From: an uncultured Bacteroidales bacterium
GTDB taxonomy: Bacteria > Bacteroidota > Bacteroidia > Bacteroidales > F082
Length of the DNA: 64,000 nt
Direction of reading: 5' to 3'
NCBI GenBank assembly: GCA_947303395.1
Contig: CAMYYD010000003.1
Span: 1 to 64,000 of the forward strand
Shown: positions 29,310 to 38,341 of the stretch, piece after piece
Numbering within the stretch: the stretch's first letter is position 1
How the letters are laid out: the number at the start of each line of letters is the position of its first letter
The notes under the pieces: generated by a model
The model's input: the letters and a program-made list of their open reading frames with translations, nothing else
Told to the model about the DNA's origin: nothing
Database searches by the model: none
Program-made: the position numbers and the translations under genes

Positions 29310-29339
29310 CGGAAAGAAATTTAGTAAAAACATCATATT

Positions 29340-30344
29340 ATGGTAAACTACAAGGATTTAGGGCTAGTGAACACCCGTGCAATGTTCGCAAAGGCTGTCG
29401 ACGGCGGCTATGCCATCCCGGCATTCAACTTCAACAATATGGAACAGTTGCAGGCTATCATCATGGCGGCTGTTGAGACGAAATCGCCAGTGATTCTTCA
29501 GATTTCGAAAGGCGCTCGTAACTACGCTAACCAGACTTTGCTCCGCTACATGGCAGAAGGCGCTGTAGCATACGCCAAAGAACTCGGCTGCGCTCATCCT
29601 GAGATAGTGCTTCACCTCGACCACGGCGATTCATTCGAGCTCTGTAAAAACTGCATCGAGATGGGATTCTCATCAGTGATGATCGACGGCTCGGCACTTC
29701 CATACGACGAAAACGTGGCTCTGACCCGCAAAGTCGTTGATTTTGCTCATCAATACGACGTGACAGTGGAAGGCGAACTCGGTGTTTTGGCAGGCGTTGA
29801 AGACGAGGTCTCGGCTGAGGCAAGCCACTACACAAAACCTGAGGAAGTCGTGGACTTCGTGACCAAGACAGGTGTCGATTCACTCGCAATTTCAATCGGA
29901 ACATCACACGGAGCATATAAATTCACTCCTGAGCAATGCACCGTCGACCCGAAGACAGGCCGCTTGGTACCTCCACCGCTCGCATTCGACGTGCTCGAGG
30001 CCATTGAGAAAGAGCTTCCGGGCTTCCCTATCGTGCTTCACGGCTCATCATCGGTGCCACAAGAGGATGTCGACACCATCAACAAATACGGTGGCGCATT
30101 GAAGGCAGCCGTCGGTATCCCAGAGGAACAGCTTCGCAAGGCAGCGAAGTCGGCAGTGTGCAAGATCAACATCGACTCAGACAGCCGTCTCGCCATGACA
30201 GCGGCAGTGCGCAAGGCTTTTGCCGAGAAACCGGCAGAGTTCGACCCTCGCAAGTACCTCGGTCCTGCAAGAGATCACATGAAGGAGCTTTATATGCACA
30301 AGATTATCAATGTGCTGGGAAGCAATAACAAACTTGCCGAATAA
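29340..30344 (+). CDS. fba: Class II fructose-bisphosphate aldolase
   Basis: AIPAFNFNNMEQLQAII, HLDHGDSFELCKNCIEMGFSSVMIDGS, GTSHGAYKF, VLHGSSSVPQ. Confidence 0.95.
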   Translation: MVNYKDLGLVNTRAMFAKAVDGGYAIPAFNFNNMEQLQAIIMAAVETKSPVILQISKGARNYANQTLLRYMAEGAVAYAKELGCAHPEIVLHLDHGDSFELCKNCIEMGFSSVMIDGSALPYDENVALTRKVVDFAHQYDVTVEGELGVLAGVEDEVSAEASHYTKPEEVVDFVTKTGVDSLAISIGTSHGAYKFTPEQCTVDPKTGRLVPPPLAFDVLEAIEKELPGFPIVLHGSSSVPQEDVDTINKYGGALKAAVGIPEEQLRKAAKSAVCKINIDSDSRLAMTAAVRKAFAEKPAEFDPRKYLGPARDHMKELYMHKIINVLGSNNKLAE

Positions 30345-30351
30345 TCATTAA

Positions 30352-30604
30352 TCTCTCGCAGATTTCGCAGAAAACGCAGAAATTTTTCTGTTCTTCCACA
30401 TGGATTTAGTTCGCTAAAGCGAACAGATTACGCAGATAGTGGCGGCATTAGAGGCTTTAAGGTCATAAGGTACTTTAAAGACTCTGGTGCCGCTGATCAT
30501 ACCATATCTGCGAAATCTGCAGCTCGCTTTAGCGAGGATCTGAAAGATAATTTTGAGGAAGATAAAGAAAAAATCTGCTTTATCTGCGGTATCTGCGAGA
30601 GAAT
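30352..30604. repeat. About 250-nt composite inverted element, CGCAGATTT family with nested TTTAAGG array and inner palindromes
   Basis: TCTCTCGCAGATTTCGCAGAAAACGCAG ... TTCTTCCACATGGATTTAGTTCGCTAAAGCGAACAGATTACGCAG ... CTCGCTTTAGCGAG ... ATCTGCTTTATCTGCGGTATCTGCGAGAGA. Confidence 0.92.
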
Positions 30605-30670
30605 TAAAAAAAATTATTATTTTTGCGGCCGAAATTTTATTTTTAAACCATTTAAATTTTATCTAATAAA

Positions 30671-32035
30671 ATGAAAAAATCTTTATTAAAAAGAACTTTC
30701 ATTTCAGTCGTTCTTATCTGTTTTGCTTTGACTGGAATGGCACAAACTTTTACTGCTGGTGATTTGAATTATAGCGTTAACGCTGATGGAGTTTCGGTAA
30801 CAGTTACAGGTCATGCGCTCGATTATGAGCATGCAAATGGACCGTTAAACATTCCAGAAGCGGTTAATTATCAAGGTACTGACTATACGGTGACAGCCAT
30901 CGGCAATGCAGCATTTTTGTATTATTTTTATCTGACAAGTTTGTCATTGCCGAACTCATTGGTCACAATCGAAAATAGTGCTTTTGCGTATTGCTCAGGT
31001 TTTACTGGCGATTTAATTATTCCTAATTCAGTTGTCACAATCGAGGAAAGCGCATTTTTCACCTGCTATAGCTTTGATGGAGATTTTGTGATTGGCAATT
31101 CTGTAACTACTATTGGAGACGGTGCATTTAATTCGTGCGACGGTCTGCATGGTGTGCTGAACATCCCGAGCAGTGTTGAATCGATAGGTTCAATGGCTTT
31201 CAGATATTGCAATTTCAGCGGCATGACCGTTGATCCGGCAAACCCTGTTTTTGATTCGAGAGACAACAGCAATGCTATTATTGTGACAGAAACCAACGAA
31301 CTTCTTATTGGATGCGTTAATTCTGTGATTCCAAACACTGTCACTGCAATCGGTGAAGATGCGTTTTGCGGTCTTGCATTAACTTCAATTAACATTCCGA
31401 ATTCGGTGACCAGAATTGGAGCCGGCGCATATGCGTTCTGCTTCAGTGCAACTGGCGATTTGACCATTCCTAACTCAGTGGAATTCATTGGTGCCGGTGC
31501 TTTTACGCAGTGTACAGGTCTTGACGGCACTTTGACAATAGGTGAATCAGTCAAATTCATTGGCGACTATGCTTTCAGACAATGCGGAGGCTTCACAGGA
31601 GCTGTTTCTTTGGCAACCGTGCCACCTGAGCTTGGCAATGAGCCAGGATGGAATTGCGTTGTGTTCGAGCAGTTTGGCTATCCGATTCTCACCGTTCCTT
31701 ACGGATGCGCTGAAGCATATCAAAATTCAAATTGGTACGACCCGATTGGCTTGAATGGTTTCTATGAATTCATTGAAGCTGAACCACAAGCGGTTTCGGA
31801 AGTTGGTGATGTGATTTCAGCGGTTTATCCGAATCCAACTAAAGGTGTAGTGAAAATCGAAGCTGAAAATATCAAAAATGTCAGTATTTTCAATGCTTTA
31901 GGACAATTAATTTTTGATACTTTTGTCACTGGCGATTCCTTCGAATATGACTTCAGCAATCAAGAGGCTGGAGTGTATTTTATCAAGGTTGAAACCGAAA
32001 AAGGAGTTGAGACTAAAAGAGTGGTGGTAATTTAG
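30671..32035 (+). CDS. BspA-like leucine-rich repeat protein with T9SS sorting domain
   Basis: Repeated IPNSVxxIGxxAFxxC units; C-term VYPNPTKGVVKIEAENIKNVSIFNALGQ. Confidence 0.93.
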   Translation: MKKSLLKRTFISVVLICFALTGMAQTFTAGDLNYSVNADGVSVTVTGHALDYEHANGPLNIPEAVNYQGTDYTVTAIGNAAFLYYFYLTSLSLPNSLVTIENSAFAYCSGFTGDLIIPNSVVTIEESAFFTCYSFDGDFVIGNSVTTIGDGAFNSCDGLHGVLNIPSSVESIGSMAFRYCNFSGMTVDPANPVFDSRDNSNAIIVTETNELLIGCVNSVIPNTVTAIGEDAFCGLALTSINIPNSVTRIGAGAYAFCFSATGDLTIPNSVEFIGAGAFTQCTGLDGTLTIGESVKFIGDYAFRQCGGFTGAVSLATVPPELGNEPGWNCVVFEQFGYPILTVPYGCAEAYQNSNWYDPIGLNGFYEFIEAEPQAVSEVGDVISAVYPNPTKGVVKIEAENIKNVSIFNALGQLIFDTFVTGDSFEYDFSNQEAGVYFIKVETEKGVETKRVVVI

Positions 32036-32057
32036 GTTATTGGTTATAGATTATTGA
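32035..32057. repeat. 7-nt period array (GGTTATT GGTTATA GATTATT)
   Basis: Reverse complement of the array at 42853-42887. Confidence 0.6.
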
Positions 32058-32058
32058 A

Positions 32059-32099
32059 ATAACGATGTAATAATTTAATGGTTACATCGTTATTTTTTT
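32059..32099 (+). terminator. Stem-loop terminator
   Basis: AATAACGATGTAA ... TTACATCGTTATT followed by T run; perfect 13-bp stem. Confidence 0.8.
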
Positions 32100-32711
32100 A
32101 TGAAAAACTTTTTCCTATTGATGTTTTTGGCTCTTTGTGCTTTTGAGATTAAGGCACAAGATGATTGTTTTCTGGTAAAGGGAAGAATTTTTTCGGAAGA
32201 TAGCCTGACAGCGATTTCTAACGTGAACATTGTCAGTGAGTTATCTAATTATGGAACAACAACCAATTGGGAGGGATGGTTTTTGATTAAATCAAAACTG
32301 GTTGATACTTTGTGGGTGAGCTGTGTGGGATTTGACCGTCAACGTGTTCCGGTTTCCAAAGACAATCTTTTTGATAATGAATTGATTATCAAGTTGATAA
32401 GAAGTGATATCATGCTTGATTCGGTGGAGATTTATCCTTGGCCGGATTATGAGACTTTCAAGCAGGAAATCATCAATATGCCTTGGCGGAAGCCGTTTTT
32501 TGTACCAGGTGTTTCGAAAGAAGGTTACGAAAAAATAATAAATCAGGAACCTGTCAGAGAACCGAAAGCGAGCTCCATCAATCCCATTACATTGATTTAC
32601 AATAGGTTCAACAAAAGAGAACGCTTCAAAAGGAAACTCGAGCGAAATAGACGGCAGTTTAACCGCGAGATGGAACGCCTCGGCGCCGATTCGCTGATGA
32701 TACCAGAGTGA
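32100..32711 (+). CDS. Carboxypeptidase-like regulatory domain (CarboxypepD_reg-like) protein
   Basis: VKGRIFSEDSLTAISNVNIVSELSNYGTTTNWEGWFLIKSKLVDTLWVSCVGF; overlaps rnr by 53 nt tail-to-tail. Confidence 0.8.
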   Translation: MKNFFLLMFLALCAFEIKAQDDCFLVKGRIFSEDSLTAISNVNIVSELSNYGTTTNWEGWFLIKSKLVDTLWVSCVGFDRQRVPVSKDNLFDNELIIKLIRSDIMLDSVEIYPWPDYETFKQEIINMPWRKPFFVPGVSKEGYEKIINQEPVREPKASSINPITLIYNRFNKRERFKRKLERNRRQFNREMERLGADSLMIPE

Positions 32712-34842
32712 AATCCATTTGTTTCTTGATTAGGTCAACTGCTTCCACTCGAACTTTGACAGCATCACCGAGACGATAGATTTGACGCGTTTCCTGTCCG
32801 ACAACGCGGAAGTTTTCCTCGTCGATGTAGTACATATCGTCGAGGGTGCTGAAGCGCACCATTCCCTCGCATTTGCTGTCGACAAGCTCCACATAGATGC
32901 CCCATTTGCTGATGCCTGAGATGAGCCCGTCGAACACATGGCCGATCTTATCCTGCAGATACTCGGCCTGTTTGTAACGCACCGACTCACGCTCCATCTC
33001 GGCAGCCTTGCGCTCCATTTCGGAGGCGTGCTGGCACAAAACCTCATACTCTTCTTGGCTCACACTCGGCTGATTTTCAATCATATAGCGCTCTATGAGA
33101 CGGTGAACCATCAAATCGGGATAACGACGGATTGGCGAGGTGAAATGGGTGTAGAACGGGAACGCCAAGCCATAGTGACCGATGTTGACAGTGCTGTAAA
33201 GTGCCTTCGCCATCGTGCGAAGTGCCACTGTCTCAACGAGATTGCGCTCGCCCTTGCCTTCTACGGCATCAAACAAGGCGTTGTACGACTTCACCAGATT
33301 CTCGCGCGTGCTGATGTTCATCGAATAACCTAATTTCGACACCAACGAGATGAAACTGAAAAGCTTTTCGGGGTTAGGCTCATCGTGGACACGATAAACG
33401 AAGGTGTAACCGTGATATTTCGAGTCTTTCTTGCCGATAGATTCAGCCACGGTGCGGTTCGCCAACAACATAAAGTCCTCGATGAGCATGTTCGCCTCGT
33501 TTTGCACCTTCACGTAGGTGTCGATGGGATGCATCTTCTCGTCGAGTACAAACTTCACCTCTTCGCTGTGGAAGTTGATGGAACCTTGAGCCATGCGCTT
33601 TTCGCGAAGTTTAGTGGCTAAATCATTGAGTATCAATATTTCTTGCTTATAATCTCCTTCCCCACCCTCAATCATGGTTTGAACCTCTTCGTAGGCAAAA
33701 CGACGATTTGATTTGATGACTGTTTTGCCGATCCATTTTTTGAGGATTTCGGCTTTGTCGTTCATCTCGAAAACAGCCGAAAACGTCAGCTTTTCCTCAT
33801 CGGGACGAAGTGAGCAGACGTTGTTGCAGAGCTTCTCTGGCAGCATTGGGATGGTTCTATCGACGAGATACACCGAGGTGCCGCGTTGTTGAGCCTCCTG
33901 GTCGATGGCAGAGCCTGGTTTCACATAATAAGAAACGTCAGCGATATGGACTCCGACTTCATGGTTGCCGTTAGGAAGTTTGCGATAAGAGATGGCGTCG
34001 TCAAAGTCCTTTGCGTCGCGAGGGTCGATAGTGATGGTGAGGACATCGCGGAAGTCTTTTCTGGCTTTAATTTCAGAATTAGAAATCTTATCGGAAATTT
34101 TGCTTGCCTCCTTCTCGACTTCTTTCGGGAACTCCAGCGGATACTCGTATTGCGCGAGGATTGACTGCATCTCGACGTTGTTCTCGCCAGGAGTGCCGAG
34201 CACACGCACAATCTCACCGAACGGGTTACGCGAGTTTTCGGGCCAGTCGGCAAGTTTCACGATGACTTTCTGTCCGTCGCGGGCGCCTTTGTATCTGCCA
34301 CGAGGAATGAAGAAGTTGACAGGCATAGTTTCTTTGTCTGGCACCACAAAAGCGTAGCCGTGCGAGACGCTGAAAATGCCAACAAATTCAGTATGAGCGC
34401 GTTGGATAACTTTAACAATCTCGCCTTCGGTCTTCTTCGACTTACGCTTCGGGAACATCGCCACCTTGACTTTGTCGCCGTGCAGAGCCTTTCCGGTGTT
34501 GTTTGAGGCAATCTGGATGTCCTCGCCCCCGTCTTCAGGCACCACATAAGCCTTGCCGGTGCTCTTCATGTCGACGATGCCGACCACATAATGTGGCTTC
34601 GGACCGTATTCGTTGACCAGATCTGGGTTCAGGGTATAGCTATATGGATGATGCTCAATGAGTTGACCGTCACGGTTGAGGGTCTCGAGCACCTGAAATA
34701 TCACGTCTTTGCCTGCAGCGTCGCGCACACCCATGACTTTGGCTATCTGCTTGTAGTTCATTGGCTTGAAAGGATGCTCGCCGTAAATTCTTAATATAGT
34801 GTTTACGAAAGTGCTGAGGCTATTTGTTTTTTTTCTGGACAT
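32659..34842 (-). CDS. rnr: Ribonuclease R
   Basis: RNB signature TITIDPRDAKDFDDAISYR, HIADVSYYVKPGSAIDQEA, HFTSPIRRYPDLMVHRL, S1 domain; MSRKKTNSLSTF start preferred. Confidence 0.96.
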   Translation of the reverse strand: MSRKKTNSLSTFVNTILRIYGEHPFKPMNYKQIAKVMGVRDAAGKDVIFQVLETLNRDGQLIEHHPYSYTLNPDLVNEYGPKPHYVVGIVDMKSTGKAYVVPEDGGEDIQIASNNTGKALHGDKVKVAMFPKRKSKKTEGEIVKVIQRAHTEFVGIFSVSHGYAFVVPDKETMPVNFFIPRGRYKGARDGQKVIVKLADWPENSRNPFGEIVRVLGTPGENNVEMQSILAQYEYPLEFPKEVEKEASKISDKISNSEIKARKDFRDVLTITIDPRDAKDFDDAISYRKLPNGNHEVGVHIADVSYYVKPGSAIDQEAQQRGTSVYLVDRTIPMLPEKLCNNVCSLRPDEEKLTFSAVFEMNDKAEILKKWIGKTVIKSNRRFAYEEVQTMIEGGEGDYKQEILILNDLATKLREKRMAQGSINFHSEEVKFVLDEKMHPIDTYVKVQNEANMLIEDFMLLANRTVAESIGKKDSKYHGYTFVYRVHDEPNPEKLFSFISLVSKLGYSMNISTRENLVKSYNALFDAVEGKGERNLVETVALRTMAKALYSTVNIGHYGLAFPFYTHFTSPIRRYPDLMVHRLIERYMIENQPSVSQEEYEVLCQHASEMERKAAEMERESVRYKQAEYLQDKIGHVFDGLISGISKWGIYVELVDSKCEGMVRFSTLDDMYYIDEENFRVVGQETRQIYRLGDAVKVRVEAVDLIKKQMDFTLVSSANRRRGVPSRG

Positions 34843-34870
34843 AAAAAATCTTTTTGGCAAAGATACTATT

Positions 34871-35068
34871 TTTTCGCACGCAGATCTCGCAGAAATCGCA
34901 GAAATCAATTCTTTCGAAAATTATTCTTCCACATTGATTTAGTTCGCAAGCGAACCGATCTCGCAGAGATAATAGCTCTTTAAATACTTTAAAGCGGTAA
35001 CTTTAAAGCCCTTAACGCCATTAATGCCCTTAAGGCAGCCGCTTAATGTAGTTAAGGCTAAAATATCC
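34871..35068. repeat. Composite repeat: CGCAGAT-family half element followed by CTTAACGCC 9-nt array
   Basis: CGCACGCAGATCTCGCAGAAATCGCAG...TTCTTCCACATTGATTTAGTTCGCAAGCGAAC...CTTTAAAGCCCTTAACGCCATTAATGCCCTTAAGGC. Confidence 0.88.
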
Positions 35069-35381
35069 TTTCCATTAACTGCCATTTTTCATCGCTCCTC
35101 GCATTTGCGCTACAGCCTTGAAACTGAGATACATACGCTTCCCATTCCGCTTGACGAGGAAGTGTTGCAAGGCGCGCCATGTCGCATTCGAAATCGAAGT
35201 CATCTTTTACATCCATTATCATGAAAAGATTGCGACCTTTACGATAAATTTGCATATCGAGAATACCGACTTGCCGTTGACCTTCAATGATGTCAGGCCA
35301 GACGTGAGAATGAGCTTCCACGTATTTTGCGATCATTTCCTCGTCATCGACGAGTTGTAAACACTGACAATATCTTTTCAT
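35058..35381 (-). CDS. L-rhamnose/L-fucose mutarotase family protein (COG3254-like)
   Basis: KRYCQCLQLVDDEEMIAKYVEAHSHVWPDIIEGQRQVGILDMQIYRKGRNLFMIMDV. Confidence 0.88.
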   Translation of the reverse strand: MKRYCQCLQLVDDEEMIAKYVEAHSHVWPDIIEGQRQVGILDMQIYRKGRNLFMIMDVKDDFDFECDMARLATLPRQAEWEAYVSQFQGCSANARSDEKWQLMERIF

Positions 35382-35405
35382 TTTACAGTAATACTTTCTT
35401 TGCAT

Positions 35406-35560
35406 TTTTAACATTAATTTATCGTTAATTATTCATTAATTCTTTTCTTTCCTGCCTTAACTTTCATGGAAAACTGATTGTGATAGATTAGTAATTAATG
35501 AAAAATTATATGGTCAATTAATGATAATTATATGTTTAATTCATTGGTAATTATATGTTT
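35406..35560. repeat. CATTAATT/CGTTAATT inverted array (about 10-nt period), copy 1
   Basis: TTTTTAACATTAATTTATCGTTAATTATTCATTAATT ... TAATTAATGAAAAATTATATGGTCAATTAATGATAATTATATG. Confidence 0.85.
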
Positions 35561-36966
35561 ATTTTTCTTGCTCTAATTCCGTAAATTGTTACTATTACGA
35601 AGCAAATCAATGGCAAAATATAGCTCACGTTGACTGCTGGATGACCGAGAATTGTGCCGCAGTCGATTATTAGGCCTTGGAGTGGTGGCATCAGGGCGCC
35701 ACCGACGATTGCCATTACGAGGAATGCCGCGCCGAGTGAGGCATCTTCAAGGCTGACTTTTTCCAATGCGGTACCGTAAATGGTCGGGAACATCAGGCTC
35801 ATGAAGAGACTGATTCCGACGAGGCAGTAGAGACCGGTTTTGCCGACAATTAATATTGCGCCAAGCGAACAAATCGCAGCACAGATTCCGAAAATGGTCA
35901 GGAGTTTTCGCCCGTCAACATATTTCATCAGGAAGGTGGAGATGAAACGACCGCAGAGGAAGAGGCACATCGCGATGATGTTGTAGTTTTGCGCTGTAGC
36001 TTTGTTAACTCCAAGATTATCAGCGTATTGGATGATGAAAGTCCAGACCATGATTTGAGCGGCGACGTAGAAAACTTGGGCGATGACGCCTTCGCAATAG
36101 ACGCGGTTCTTCCAAAGCCGTTCTACCGTGGTTTTAAACGAACACGGATTGCACGAATTTACACGAATCTGTTCTTCCGAAGACTTTTTCGAACACGGAT
36201 TGCACGGATTTGACGGATTTTTTTGGACCTTATTATCCGTTAGATCCGGTAAATCCGTGGTCGAAAAATAAGATTTCGCGGTTGGCACTTTTACGAGGGC
36301 GATGATTATCAGCATAATAATGACGACAATTCCTAGGGCGACGTATGGGTCACGAATTACTGCCAAGTCGTGGAGTCGGATATTCGCTTTTTCGGCTTCG
36401 GAGAGCATCGGGAAGATGATGTTTCCAGCCGCATCGCGCTTGTCGCTCAACAAGTTAGGAAGAACTACCATCGAGGCGACCGCCATTCCTGCCAGGGAGC
36501 CCATCGGGTTGAAAGCCTGGGCGAGGTTAAGACGACGAGTTGCGTTAGCACCACTGGTTGCTGAGCCTGTCGAAGCACCCAAAGACAGGATGAAAGGATT
36601 GGCGGTAGTTTCCAAAAATGCCAATCCAAAAGTCAGGATATACAGGCTAAAACAGAAAAACGTGAAGCTTTGTCGTGCTGCTGCGGGGATGAAAAGCAGT
36701 GCGCCGACGGCATAGAGAGCCAAGCCAAGGAGGATACCGCTTTTGTAGCTGTATTTTCTGATGAAAAGTGCTGCCGGAATTGCCATTGTGGCATAGCCTC
36801 CGTAGAATGCAAATTGAATCAGAGATGCTTTTGCTGCCGGGAGTTCCATTAAAGTCTGAAACGCCGCCACCATCGGATTGGTGATGTCATTGGCAAAACC
36901 CCACAAGGCGAAAAGAGTGGTTATCGCTATAAACGGAACAACATATTTTTTTTCTACTAAACGCAT
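35551..36966 (-). CDS. fucP: L-fucose:H+ symporter permease (FucP-like MFS)
   Basis: LWGFANDITNPMVAAFQTLMELPAAKASLIQFAFYGGYATMAIPAAL; FLETTANPFILSLG; ATRRLNLAQAFNPMGS. Confidence 0.9.
   Translation of the reverse strand: MRLVEKKYVVPFIAITTLFALWGFANDITNPMVAAFQTLMELPAAKASLIQFAFYGGYATMAIPAALFIRKYSYKSGILLGLALYAVGALLFIPAAARQSFTFFCFSLYILTFGLAFLETTANPFILSLGASTGSATSGANATRRLNLAQAFNPMGSLAGMAVASMVVLPNLLSDKRDAAGNIIFPMLSEAEKANIRLHDLAVIRDPYVALGIVVIIMLIIIALVKVPTAKSYFSTTDLPDLTDNKVQKNPSNPCNPCSKKSSEEQIRVNSCNPCSFKTTVERLWKNRVYCEGVIAQVFYVAAQIMVWTFIIQYADNLGVNKATAQNYNIIAMCLFLCGRFISTFLMKYVDGRKLLTIFGICAAICSLGAILIVGKTGLYCLVGISLFMSLMFPTIYGTALEKVSLEDASLGAAFLVMAIVGGALMPPLQGLIIDCGTILGHPAVNVSYILPLICFVIVTIYGIRARKINI
36136..36265 (-). 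repeat. 9-nt period ATCCGT/ACGGATT array, inverted, inside fucP
   Basis: CGAACACGGATTGCACGAATTTACACGAATCTG...CGAACACGGATTGCACGGATTTGACGGATTTTTTTGGACC...ATCCGTTAGATCCGGTAAATCCGTGGTCG; encodes STTDLPDLTDNKVQKNPSNPCNPCSKKSSEEQIRVNSCNPCSF. Confidence 0.92.
36556..36579 (-). repeat. Dispersed repeat GGTTGCTGAGCCTGTCGAAGCACC inside fucP
   Basis: Codes the extra GASTGSATSGAN before ATRRLNLAQAFNP; related GTCGAGCCTGTCGAAACATCTC at 24903-24924. Confidence 0.75.
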
Positions 36967-36979
36967 TTTTTTCTTTTTT

Positions 36980-37057
36980 CGACCACAGATTTCTCGGATT
37001 TGACGGATTTGTTCTTTCGTAGTTTTTTATCCGTTGGATCCGTTTAATCCGTGGTCA
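36980..37057. repeat. ATCCGT-family inverted array, intergenic
   Basis: GACCACAGATTTCTCGGATTTGACGGATTTG ... TATCCGTTGGATCCGTTTAATCCGTGGTC. Confidence 0.9.
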
Positions 37058-37078
37058 ATATTTTCGTGATTGTTAATA

Positions 37079-38245
37079 TTACATCCCTGTTCTACGTATA
37101 GTTAGCCTTATGGCTTCTTCGTGTTCTTTGGCGAAGTCTTCAGCGTCTTCAACCACGCAGGCAAGGTAGCCGCCACCACCGGCACCAGGCATTTTGTAGG
37201 CAAGAACTTTGTCGTTATATGCGTCAATGTAGCTCTGAACGCAACCCTGGATCATCGCTGGAAACATTGCCACTTGAGCTTCAAATGATGCTTGATATGC
37301 TTCGGCAAAAGTTTGCAAATCCTTCTGCATAATGGCATTCCAGCAATCGTCGGCGGCTTTTGCCAATGCTTTAACCTTTATTTCGGTAATGTCTTTGCCT
37401 TCGACCACAGAGCAACCTGGTTGGCGAGGCTCCATTGGAATCATAACCAGATGATTTTCAAGCCATTGAAGTATTGATTCATCGTTGCAAGTCTCGATTT
37501 TTTCAGGCCAAAAGTGATTGTCGTAATAATGGCGGCAGAGTCCCGGAACGCAGATACCTATTGCATCTTGCGCTCCGCTGATAATGCCGTCTTCACGCTC
37601 TGGATGGTTCTCAAAGCAAAACACCAAACGAGCCAAAGTTTCTGGATCCATGTTTGGTAGCTGATATGGCCAGATGCGTTTGATGACGTTTCGGGTTGAG
37701 GTGCTTAATCCGCAGCGTTCGCGAACCTCAAAATTAGGCTCCAGCGAGATGGTGATAGCCCAACCCGGGGCGAAACAGCTCACGTATGGCTGGTCGATCC
37801 ATGTTCCGGCGAGGTCGAGGCGAGTAGGAATACGACTTTCGGTCTTTTTCAAGTCGGTGGAGCTGCGGGCGGTGAGACCTTCATGCGGGTCGCGACTCAA
37901 AACCACGTATTCGATGCCGTGTTCTTTGCAAAACTGCCGTTTTTCTTCGCGATCACCGTCCTCGTTCACCAACAAAATATCAGGTTTCAGCGCATCGACA
38001 GTCGGGATGAAATCCATGATTCCACTGCCGGCATTGATGAAAGCATCTTTCACATAGCGGATGCTTTTGACCATGAAGAGGCGCTCCTGCTCACTGTAAA
38101 CTGTTTTATGATGTTTGTACTCCAAAATGGTAGCATCGGAGCCTATTCCGACATACAAATCACCATACTGAGCCGCCTGACGGAAGAACTCCACATGACC
38201 ACTATGCAGTAGATCGTAACAACCGCTGACAAAGACTTTCTTCAT
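37079..38245 (-). CDS. Nucleotidyltransferase (CTP_transf_like) - GHMP kinase fusion
   Basis: MKKVFVSGCYDLLHSGHVEFFRQAAQYG (HxGH); RIPTRLDLAGTWIDQP; C-term KMPGAGGGGYLACVV of GHMP kinases. Confidence 0.85.
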   Translation of the reverse strand: MKKVFVSGCYDLLHSGHVEFFRQAAQYGDLYVGIGSDATILEYKHHKTVYSEQERLFMVKSIRYVKDAFINAGSGIMDFIPTVDALKPDILLVNEDGDREEKRQFCKEHGIEYVVLSRDPHEGLTARSSTDLKKTESRIPTRLDLAGTWIDQPYVSCFAPGWAITISLEPNFEVRERCGLSTSTRNVIKRIWPYQLPNMDPETLARLVFCFENHPEREDGIISGAQDAIGICVPGLCRHYYDNHFWPEKIETCNDESILQWLENHLVMIPMEPRQPGCSVVEGKDITEIKVKALAKAADDCWNAIMQKDLQTFAEAYQASFEAQVAMFPAMIQGCVQSYIDAYNDKVLAYKMPGAGGGGYLACVVEDAEDFAKEHEEAIRLTIRRTGM

Positions 38246-38268
38246 TTACCACATTTTTTCTTTTTTCA

Positions 38269-38340
38269 ACCACGGATTACTCGGATTTAACGGATTATTT
38301 CGTCCTTTTTATCCGTTTGATCCGTTAAATATGTGGTCAA
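38269..38340. repeat. ATCCGT-family inverted array immediately 3' of the GxxExxY gene
   Basis: ACCACGGATTACTCGGATTTAACGGATTATTTCGTCCTTTTTATCCGTTTGATCCGTTAAATATGTGGTC. Confidence 0.92.
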
Positions 38341-38341
38341 T

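Noticed and set aside
36136-36265. NPCNPC / NSCNPC cysteine motifs in FucP as a metal-binding site
   Set aside because: They are the direct translation of the 9-nt ACGGATTGC DNA repeat, also found between genes; no need to invoke selection for cysteines.
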